DNA of 13,505 nt from Pyrobaculum sp. (lineage in GTDB: Archaea > Thermoproteota > Thermoprotei > Thermoproteales > Thermoproteaceae): NCBI GenBank assembly GCA_009903905.1, contig WYEI01000043.1, forward strand, positions 1 to 13,505, given 5' to 3'. A program made the position numbers and the translations under genes. The notes beneath the pieces were generated by a model, which did no database searches, was not told where the DNA came from, and saw only the letters and a program-made list of their open reading frames with translations. The number at the start of each line of letters is the position of its first letter. Position 1 is the first letter of the stretch. Positions 7,581 through 13,505 of the stretch are shown here, piece by piece.

Positions 7581-7823
7581 ATGGAGACCCTCCTGGAACG
7601 GGGCATCCCCATTGACTTCATCAACGAGTACTCCGCCGTGGAGAAGGGGCCCGGCCGGCCGCCGCATTGGGAGATGGTGTTTTGGTGGACGCGGAAGCCG
7701 CTGGCAAGTGCCAGGGTCGTAGTGGCGGCGCCTCTACCTGAGGCCGCCTACCAGACGACGGAGCAGCTCCTTAACTATTCCGAGAACATGTACAGCGAGG
7801 TTCGTTTCCTTTTGGTAACCTAA
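7581..7823 (+). pseudogene. N-terminal stub of a DUF1156-type DNA methylase
   Basis: An 80-residue frame from ATG 7581. Residues 1 to about 53 match the N-terminus I know from DUF1156-containing adenine-specific DNA methylases: a LLERGIPIDFINEYS start, then EK, and the hallmark WWTRKPLASARVVVAAPLPE (usually WWARRPLAASRA). Full-length relatives are on the order of 900-1000 residues with the catalytic motifs much further in, so this stub cannot be an active methylase. After about residue 53 the sequence (YQTTEQLLNYSENMYSEVRF) becomes less typical and AT-richer. The stop is one base before the ATG of the nuclease-methyltransferase gene. The likely story is that an incoming module cut the original methylase gene and took over its promoter. 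It could alternatively be a small retained protein that is still translated. Confidence 0.6.
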
Positions 7824-7824
7824 T

Positions 7825-10800
7825 ATGTCCTCTATCAACCACCAAATTGATATTGATGAGATATTAACATGCATCAGAAATGCCATTATTCAAGCTCATA
7901 CCGAGGAAGATGTTAGGGTTAGAGTATCGAATTGTATCGAGGAGAAGATACTGAGGCCGCTGGGCATAACCCAGGTGGGGAAATACGAGTACATATTGAT
8001 CTCAGGTGCAAGGGTCGACGCATTGTATGGACATGTTATAATTGAATATAAGGCGCCCGGCAGGCTCTCAAGAGACTCCGATATCCAGAAGGCTAAGGAG
8101 CAGGTCATAAGGTATATCATGAGTGAGGCCGGTAGTAAGGAATTGTGGGATAGATACCTAGGCGTCATCATCAGCGACAGGATTGCCTTTGTTAGGTACG
8201 ATAGGAGCGGTGGCGCGTGGATACTTAGGGGGCCTTATGAGGTTAGGCGCGAGGTCATCATAAAGCTTATTGAAGCCCTGAGGGGACTTAAGAGGAAGAG
8301 CCTAAGCGTAAATAACATAGTCGCCGACTTCGGCCCCGATTCGCCAATAGCCAAGAAGACCATTAAACTGATGTATACAAAGCTGGTTAATACTAAAAGT
8401 ATGAGGACTCTTATATTATTCGAGGACTGGATGAGGCTCTTCAAGCAAGCCACAGGCTATGACCCGAATAAACTTAAGGAGCTTAAGAAATTGGTAGAGG
8501 AGTACGGCCTAAGCGAGTCTAACGTCAACTACGATGCGCTCATATTCTCGGTACACACCTACTACGCATTGATCATGAAGCTTCTGGCCGCCGAGGTGGC
8601 CTACCTATATGGTAGCGGCAAGTTCTATAGATCGTACGTCGCGGAGCTTGACGACGCGCACGCCAAACGTGGAGTGGAAGGAGTAGCGGCAGTGCTAAAG
8701 GAACTGGAAGACGGCGGGATCTTCAAAAAGCTTCTAAATATCGAGAACTTCCTAGAGGGCGACTACTTCTCATGGTACCTAGAGGAGCTCGATAGAGATT
8801 TGGCCGACGCCATCGCCGAAATTGCGAGGAGGCTCTCGGATTACGAGATAGCGACGCCACAGCTGGAGCCAGAGTTCGCCAGGGACTTGCTGAAAAGGCT
8901 CTATCAAAATCTCATGCCGAGGGATATAAGGCATAGCCTAGGTGAGTACTACACGCCCGACTGGCTCGCTGAGCTGATGCTCGACGAGGTTGGGTTAAGC
9001 CTAGAGATCCTAAACAGGATGGGCGAGGGCGACCCGTTAAAGCCTCTCAAGCTCAAGGTCTTGGACCCAGCCTGCGGCTCAGGCACATTCCTAGTGCTAT
9101 ACATCAGTAGGCTCAGAAGATACGCCGAGGAACACTTCCTGGTTGACGCTTTACCGAATTACGTACTTGAGAATGTTGTTGGCTACGACTTAAACCCACT
9201 GGCCGTGTTGACGGCAAGGACGAATTACCTACTAGCCATCGCCGACCTACTTGCATATGTTAGGGGGACTGTCGAAATCCCAATCTATCTAGCCGATTCG
9301 ATAATGATCGAAGAGAGGTATGAGCTTAAAGGCGGCAAAGACGTGTATGTGCTAAGGACCGTAGCCGGCGAATTCAGGATACCCAAGGATATTGCGAGGA
9401 ATCCCGACCTACTAAGGAAAGTACTGGACGAAGTAAGAACATGCCTAGAGAACATGTGCAGCTCCTCCGATTTCTCTCAAAGGCTTAAACTGTATACCTT
9501 AGACCCTGCTGAGGTTGAAATACTACTTGACCTCTACAATAAGCTATTGGACCTCGAGAGACAAGGTAAGGATAAGGTGTGGGTATCAATCCTCAGAAAC
9601 GCCTTCGCGCCGATACTCAAGGGCAAATTCGACTACGTGGTTGGCAACCCACCCTGGGTAAACTGGGAAAACCTACCCGAACAATACAGGGAAATCAGTA
9701 AGGGCCTATGGATAAAGTATGGATTGACAAGGACAATAAGCACCGGCGGATTCAAGAGAGACCTAGCCATGTTATTCCTAGCGAGAAGCTTCGATCGCTA
9801 CCTAAGGGAAGGCGGTAAACTGGCATTCCTAATAACATTCACTGTATTCAAAACCCAAGCCGGAGCCGGCTTCAGGAGCTTCCTAGCCAAGAACGCAAAA
9901 ATACACGTCATCCATGACCTGGTAACCCTAATGCCGTTCGAGGGCGCAACAAACAGGACGGGAGCCATTGTTATTGAGAAAGTATGCGACCTAGATAAGA
10001 TCAATGACGGCAAGTGTAGGGCAATCGCTAAAGCGCAGAATGCAAACATGGGCGGTGTTAAGCACGTGGTATGGGTCGGCAGGCAGGTAGACCCAGACAC
10101 GCCGCTAGGGGAGGTTCGCGAGACAACGAAGAGTTATGAGCTAGTCATGGTTCCGCTAACGCCCAATGACCCAGCATCGCCGTGGATGCAGGTTACGCCC
10201 AATATCGCAAATGCGGTTAGGAAGGTAATAGGCGGGAGTCGATATTACGAGGCACATGCAGGAGTGTACACGAGCCTTAATCAGGTTTATTACGTCAAGG
10301 TACTTGGGAGGACCCCTGACGGCATGTTAGTCATAACGAACCCGCCCGAGAGTGGGCAGAAGAAAGAGGTCAAGCAAGTCGAGGCTAAGGTTGAGCCTGA
10401 CCTCGTTTATCCGTTGATTAGGGGTGAGGATGTGAAGAAATGGTACGTGGAGTTTAAAGATAGATATGTGATAGTACCGCATAACCCACGCACTGGCCAA
10501 CCATATAGATTAAATGAAATGATTACAAGGTTCTTCAACGCCTTTAGCTATCTTAATGAATATAAAGACGAGCTAAAAAAGAGAAGCATAAAACCATTTC
10601 TCTCATTAAGAGATAAGATTAAGAAGGCCAAATCCCAAGCCAATAAGGAGAGGACTGAGGAAGAACTTAATAAGAATTTCTACATACTTGATAACATAGG
10701 CGCATATACATTTACGCCTTATAAAGTTGTGTGGAAGAGAATCGCTGGTGCTATTACTGGTAAGGCGGTAAGCTTTGCATGTGCTGTTGTTGAGCCAGTT

Positions 10801-11547
10801 GATGGAAAGCCTGTGATACCTGATGATGGAACCATATTGGTGGAGGCTAAAACGCCTGATGAGGCGTATTACATTGCCGGCGTTTTAAATTCGATTGTAG
10901 CTCGCTCAATCATAGCGTCCTACACGTATGAGTTAAGGCAGGAGACGCACATTGTTGATGTGGTTAGGATACCCAAGTTTAGTCCAAACAATGACTTGCA
11001 TAGGAGAATTGCTGAGCTTTCTAAGAGGGCTCATGAGTTGGCTAGGTGCGTCTACGCCAGCAATAAGCCTAATTATTGTGCGGACATCAATGCCGAGGAT
11101 GAACTTAGGAGGGTCGAGGATGAGCTCGATCTGGCTGTCGCTAGGCTGTACGGGATTCCCGAGGGCGAGCTTAAGGAGTTTAGGAGATTGATGGCTATAC
11201 TTTCGGGCGAGGAGGTCCCTGTTGAGGATGAAGTTGAGGTTCCAAAGGAGCCGGTTGTTAATATACTCAATACCTTGCTTAAACCTAACGTTGAATCCTA
11301 CATTGAGGTTGATGTGACTAATCCATCAGGTGAAGAAGTAGAGTTCACATATGAGTTTCCTTGGGGTAGGGGCTCCTTTAGGGTTACTGAGGGGAAGTTT
11401 AGGATTAATACTCCACCGCTTAAGCCAGGTAAGTATAGGGGTGTCGTTAGGTGGGTTTGGCGCGGTAAGGAGCATAGTAGGGAGGCCGAGGTGGAGGTTT
11501 CTGAGCCTGTGGGTCCCAGGAGGCCTAGGACTTTGCTGGACATTTAG
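7825..11547 (+). CDS. Nuclease-methyltransferase fusion, type IIG/PglX-like
   Basis: 1240 residues. N-terminus: a PD-(D/E)XK-type motif, D65 in ARVDALYGH with E74-Y75-K76 in IIEYKAPG, as in HsdR-N and type IIG nucleases. Residues about 190-360 are helical. GEYYTP (373-378) introduces an N6-adenine methyltransferase domain: motif I DPACGSG at 414-420 (SAM binding) and motif IV NPPW at 608-611 (catalysis). Residues about 760-1050 form the presumed target-recognition part, including an AT-rich, Lys-rich stretch (10501-10700) and YKVVWKRIAGAITGKA. Residues about 1144-1230, after an acidic linker, look like a beta-sandwich (SYIEVDVTNPSGEEVEF, LKPGKYRGVV). Expected activity is site-specific adenine methylation with a possible cutting function. 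The start is one base after the DUF1156 stub and brxL follows after 5 bases, so it is operonic. PglX of BREX is of similar length and fold, but the clear nuclease motif points to type IIG. Confidence 0.88.
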   Translation: MSSINHQIDIDEILTCIRNAIIQAHTEEDVRVRVSNCIEEKILRPLGITQVGKYEYILISGARVDALYGHVIIEYKAPGRLSRDSDIQKAKEQVIRYIMSEAGSKELWDRYLGVIISDRIAFVRYDRSGGAWILRGPYEVRREVIIKLIEALRGLKRKSLSVNNIVADFGPDSPIAKKTIKLMYTKLVNTKSMRTLILFEDWMRLFKQATGYDPNKLKELKKLVEEYGLSESNVNYDALIFSVHTYYALIMKLLAAEVAYLYGSGKFYRSYVAELDDAHAKRGVEGVAAVLKELEDGGIFKKLLNIENFLEGDYFSWYLEELDRDLADAIAEIARRLSDYEIATPQLEPEFARDLLKRLYQNLMPRDIRHSLGEYYTPDWLAELMLDEVGLSLEILNRMGEGDPLKPLKLKVLDPACGSGTFLVLYISRLRRYAEEHFLVDALPNYVLENVVGYDLNPLAVLTARTNYLLAIADLLAYVRGTVEIPIYLADSIMIEERYELKGGKDVYVLRTVAGEFRIPKDIARNPDLLRKVLDEVRTCLENMCSSSDFSQRLKLYTLDPAEVEILLDLYNKLLDLERQGKDKVWVSILRNAFAPILKGKFDYVVGNPPWVNWENLPEQYREISKGLWIKYGLTRTISTGGFKRDLAMLFLARSFDRYLREGGKLAFLITFTVFKTQAGAGFRSFLAKNAKIHVIHDLVTLMPFEGATNRTGAIVIEKVCDLDKINDGKCRAIAKAQNANMGGVKHVVWVGRQVDPDTPLGEVRETTKSYELVMVPLTPNDPASPWMQVTPNIANAVRKVIGGSRYYEAHAGVYTSLNQVYYVKVLGRTPDGMLVITNPPESGQKKEVKQVEAKVEPDLVYPLIRGEDVKKWYVEFKDRYVIVPHNPRTGQPYRLNEMITRFFNAFSYLNEYKDELKKRSIKPFLSLRDKIKKAKSQANKERTEEELNKNFYILDNIGAYTFTPYKVVWKRIAGAITGKAVSFACAVVEPVDGKPVIPDDGTILVEAKTPDEAYYIAGVLNSIVARSIIASYTYELRQETHIVDVVRIPKFSPNNDLHRRIAELSKRAHELARCVYASNKPNYCADINAEDELRRVEDELDLAVARLYGIPEGELKEFRRLMAILSGEEVPVEDEVEVPKEPVVNILNTLLKPNVESYIEVDVTNPSGEEVEFTYEFPWGRGSFRVTEGKFRINTPPLKPGKYRGVVRWVWRGKEHSREAEVEVSEPVGPRRPRTLLDI

Positions 11548-11552
11548 GTTGC

Positions 11553-12971
11553 ATGAGTGAGCTTAATAATAAGGTTCAGAGGTGTTTCGGTGATTATGCG
11601 GTGGATAAGAGGCTTGCCTACGAGCTTGAATTGACTAAATTGCCGAGGTATGTGGCCGAGTACCTAATCTCGGAGTTCCTATCCAGCGGCGGTGACTGGC
11701 AAGGCAAGTTGAGGAGGTTCGTTGAGGAGTATTACCATGGGCCTGAGGAGAAGGAGGTTGTTAAGCACAAGCTCGTAACCGAAGGCTCGGTGAAGGTTAT
11801 TGATGAGCTGAGGGTTAATGTCGACGTGGCCACCGGCATCCACGTCGGCGTTCTTCAATCGCTTGACATATGGGTTGATGTGCCGGTGGACATCGTTGGG
11901 AGGAATAGAGCTATGCTCGTTAACGGGATGTGGGGGTTAATAACGCTGAAGAGGATTAGCCCAATCGAGGTTTGGGATAGGGAGGTTTCAGTTGCAGTAA
12001 CGGAGTTTAGGCCGTTCCAGGCGCCGGAAACCGACCCAGGCATTATTAGAGAGGCCAGGAGCTGTTTCGCGCTCGACGAGTGGATTAACGTCCTACTAAC
12101 TACAGTGGGCCTGGATCCAGGCGTGTATAGCCCTAGGCAGAGGTTGCTCTTGTTGTCACGTCTAGTGCCTCTTGTTGAGGGCAATGTTAACATAGTGGAG
12201 TTCGGCCCAAGGCAAACCGGTAAGACCTACCTGTATAGAAATGTGAGTAATTACATTAGGATAATATCTGGTGGGACGGTGACTCCAGCGACGCTTTTCT
12301 ACAACCTGAGGACTCGTGTGCCGGGCGAGTTGGCTGTGAAGGATGTTGTGGTGTTCGACGAGGTTAGTAAGGTTAGGTTTCCTAATCCTGACGAGATTAT
12401 GGGGAAGCTTAAGGATTTCATGGAGAGCGGACAGTATGAGAGGGGCGATAAGAAGGCTACGTCGGATGCGTCTCTGGTCTTCATGGGCAATGTGGAGGTT
12501 GAGAGAGCCAATACAGTTGAGGAGAGTTACCTGCCTGTGGAGGACTTGACATATGTACTCCCTGTGCCGATGAGGGACTCTGCCTTTATCGACAGGGTCC
12601 ACGGCCTACTGCCTGGGTGGGAGCTGCCCAAGATATCCCAGTCGAAAATACATCTGGCCAAGGGATATGGCGTGGCCTCAGACTACTTTTCAGAGGCCAT
12701 CCACACGATGAGAAAGGCATCCCTCATGGGCGAGGTCGGTAGGTATGTTGAATTCTCGAGCGAATTCAAGATTAGGGATGAGAAAGCCGTTAAGAGAATA
12801 ATGAGCGGACTCGTGAAACTCCTATTTCCAAATATGCAGTTTGACAAAAATGAACTTGAATCTGTGGCGAGGCTGGCCCTAGAGTATAGGCAGAGGATCA
12901 GGGATTGGCTCCATATACTAAGCCCAGGCGAATACCTAAAAGAGAAGCTAAACATAGAGGTAAAAGGCTAG
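11553..12971 (+). CDS. brxL: BrxL AAA+ ATPase, short form without Lon-like domain
   Basis: 472 residues. The AAA+ core is clear: Walker A GPRQTGKT at 218-225, ISGGTVTPATLFYN after it, Walker B VVVFDEV with D269-E270, LKDFMESGQYERGDK, sensor VFMGN with N313, and the arginine-containing FIDRVHGLLPGWELPK with R348. This motif order is diagnostic for BrxL of BREX phage-defence loci. The N-terminal 200 residues match the BrxL N-terminal region in kind. The protein ends shortly after the AAA+ lid, whereas long BrxL proteins (roughly 670-690 residues) carry a Lon-protease-like C-terminal domain, absent here. BrxL is known to assemble into rings on DNA and is needed for phage exclusion but not for methylation. 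ATG 11553 is 5 bases after the methyltransferase stop, so the two are almost certainly cotranscribed. GC is moderate (28 of 60 at 12181-12240). Confidence 0.88.
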   Translation: MSELNNKVQRCFGDYAVDKRLAYELELTKLPRYVAEYLISEFLSSGGDWQGKLRRFVEEYYHGPEEKEVVKHKLVTEGSVKVIDELRVNVDVATGIHVGVLQSLDIWVDVPVDIVGRNRAMLVNGMWGLITLKRISPIEVWDREVSVAVTEFRPFQAPETDPGIIREARSCFALDEWINVLLTTVGLDPGVYSPRQRLLLLSRLVPLVEGNVNIVEFGPRQTGKTYLYRNVSNYIRIISGGTVTPATLFYNLRTRVPGELAVKDVVVFDEVSKVRFPNPDEIMGKLKDFMESGQYERGDKKATSDASLVFMGNVEVERANTVEESYLPVEDLTYVLPVPMRDSAFIDRVHGLLPGWELPKISQSKIHLAKGYGVASDYFSEAIHTMRKASLMGEVGRYVEFSSEFKIRDEKAVKRIMSGLVKLLFPNMQFDKNELESVARLALEYRQRIRDWLHILSPGEYLKEKLNIEVKG

Positions 12972-13026
12972 GTTAACGTGATACATGAGGAGGTTTATTA
13001 CTTTGGTTTGTTCCATGTTTTTAAAT

Positions 13027-13052
13027 TCCCTGAGAAAGATCTTTCTCAGGGA
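13027..13052. repeat. Perfect 26-bp palindrome downstream of brxL
   Basis: The half TCCCTGAGAAAGA (13027-13039) is followed at once by its exact reverse complement TCTTTCTCAGGGA (13040-13052). There is no spacer; the centre is AGATCT, containing GATC. In RNA the outer 11 base pairs would form a hairpin with a GATC loop. It starts 56 bases after the brxL stop. It could be part of the 3' end of the operon mRNA, a binding site for a dimeric protein, or a recognition or recombination site. Confidence 0.8.
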
Positions 13053-13101
13053 GGCTTGGGGGAGTGGGGTGAGTATGTCGCACATTATTGGCAGACTGAG
13101 C

Positions 13102-13120
13102 TTTAAATTATTTTTATTCA
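13102..13120 (+). terminator. T-rich terminator candidate of the methylase-brxL operon
   Basis: TTTAAATTATTTTTATTC on the plus strand, about 50 bases after the palindrome, is the strongest T tract downstream of brxL. It is a reasonable archaeal terminator. Confidence 0.35.
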
Positions 13121-13350
13121 AAATTGTTAGATATACTAAGTGTAATATAGGGCTAATACGATCATCATAATCCGTAGGGGCCCTCTAGACATATCAGTCC
13201 CCCTCGTCTGCGTAGGGCAGCTCCACAACCGCGTACCAAATACCTCGTCGACGCCGCATAGCAGCGCGTCCGTCGGCGGCGCCGTGCATGGAGCGCCGGA
13301 GGGGGCTTGGGATGTGGAGGAGGGGGCTCCGCCGGGCCCGCCTCTTTGGG

Positions 13351-13505
13351 TCAGAGGAGCTGCACCTCTATGGAGATGGGGTCTCCGTCTTCGAGGGCTA
13401 GGGCGTCTCTCAGCTTGACGGGCGCGATCACCTCGACGACCTCGGGGCCGTGGTGGGTCCTCTCTATCACCAGGACCGCACAGTCTATGCCGCCTGTCCT
13501 GCACC
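13351..13505 (-). CDS. ribK: CTP-dependent riboflavin kinase, C-terminal part
   Basis: Minus-strand frame open from the right window edge to the TGA at 13353-13351, showing the last 50 residues. The segment ERTHHGPEVVEVIAPVKL, followed by RDALALEDGDPISIEV, is the characteristic end of archaeal CTP-dependent riboflavin kinases (DUF120 family), where the pattern RTHH..-EIIAPVKLRD-L-L-DGD is strongly conserved. The enzyme makes FMN from riboflavin using CTP and is found in archaea. Some archaeal versions carry an N-terminal helix-turn-helix (RbkR); the N-terminus is outside the window, so this cannot be judged. GC is high and host-like, in contrast to the AT-rich stretch ending near 13170, so this gene marks the chromosomal flank of the defence module. 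It converges towards brxL. Confidence 0.85.
   Translation of the reverse strand, partial: CRTGGIDCAVLVIERTHHGPEVVEVIAPVKLRDALALEDGDPISIEVQLL

Larger units (their letters stand above)
12972..13350. other. Intergenic region after brxL: palindrome, T-rich tract, no clear gene
   Basis: Up to about 13170 this is AT-rich and holds the 26-bp palindrome and a T tract; from about 13171 the GC content rises sharply. The plus-strand frame at 12985-13170 runs through the palindrome and is not convincing. A minus-strand frame at 13194-13289 (31 codons, ending IWYAVVELPYADEGD) reads sensibly only at its end and may be a remnant of a host gene. Confidence 0.4.

Noticed and set aside
2272..12971. Whole region as a DISARM system
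   Set aside because: DISARM needs DrmA and DrmB (DUF1998) and usually DrmC; no DrmB or phospholipase-D motif is visible, and BrxL points to BREX instead.
12985..13170. Plus-strand frame of 61 codons after brxL
   Set aside because: It runs through the perfect palindrome and the T-rich tract, has no recognisable domain, and shows no promoter or ribosome-site support.
12972..13180. tRNA, C/D-box RNA or CRISPR repeat after brxL
   Set aside because: No T-loop GTTCGA-type consensus, no properly spaced RTGATGA/CTGA boxes and no repeated units were found; the CTGA within the palindrome has no matching C box.
13194..13289. Minus-strand frame of 31 codons between ribK and the AT-rich stretch
   Set aside because: Only its last 15 residues look protein-like; the rest is an Arg run. 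Kept as a possible remnant in the intergenic entry.
13136..13504. Minus-strand open frame of 122 codons
   Set aside because: It is Arg/Pro-rich and lies over the ribK C-terminus, which is in another minus-strand frame with a clear family signature.

Overview
The window looks like part of a hyperthermophilic crenarchaeal chromosome, most likely order Thermoproteales (Pyrobaculum/Thermoproteus relatives). This is inferred from several signs. Arginine is mostly coded by AGG/AGA. TATA-like boxes lie about 26 nt upstream of start codons, as expected for leaderless mRNAs. Some starts are TTG or GTG. At the right edge, on the minus strand, is the C-terminus of an archaeal CTP-dependent riboflavin kinase.

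Layout, left to right. (1) 1-923: the 3' end of a small helical protein gene overlaps by ATGA a PIN-domain-like gene that is AT-rich and broken by one frameshift, in a toxin-antitoxin-like arrangement. (2) 924-1849: about 900 bases of decayed sequence with frame-shifting coding remnants and no intact gene. (3) 1850-2122: a small membrane protein with a clear leaderless promoter. (4) 2123-2271: a T-rich stretch, a TATA box, an 18-codon leaderless mini-ORF and an 8-bp inverted repeat in front of the helicase operon. (5) 2272-7348: two large GC-rich helicase genes, an SF1 UPF1/DNA2-like helicase with two zinc ribbons and an SF2 helicase with an MrfA/Hrq1-like motif pattern. (6) 7332-7508, minus strand: a 58-residue zinc-ribbon protein convergent with the second helicase. 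(7) 7581-12971: a module of lower GC, made of an 80-residue stub of a DUF1156 DNA methylase, a 1240-residue nuclease-methyltransferase fusion (type IIG/PglX-like), and a short BrxL AAA+ ATPase. (8) 12972-13350: an intergenic stretch with a perfect 26-bp palindrome and a T-rich terminator candidate. (9) 13351-13505: the ribK C-terminus.

The centre of interest is the tight pair at 7825-12971. A single polypeptide appears to carry a PD-(D/E)XK-type nuclease motif, an N6-adenine methyltransferase with DPACGSG and NPPW motifs, a target-recognition region and a C-terminal beta-sandwich. It is followed 5 bases later by BrxL without its usual C-terminal Lon-like domain. No PglZ, BrxA, BrxB or BrxC is in the window. 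It may therefore be a minimal BREX/type IIG hybrid defence system. It sits beside a truncated methylase and two helicases, which suggests a defence island that has exchanged modules. The enzyme family calls rest on visible motifs; the claim that they act as one system is inference.
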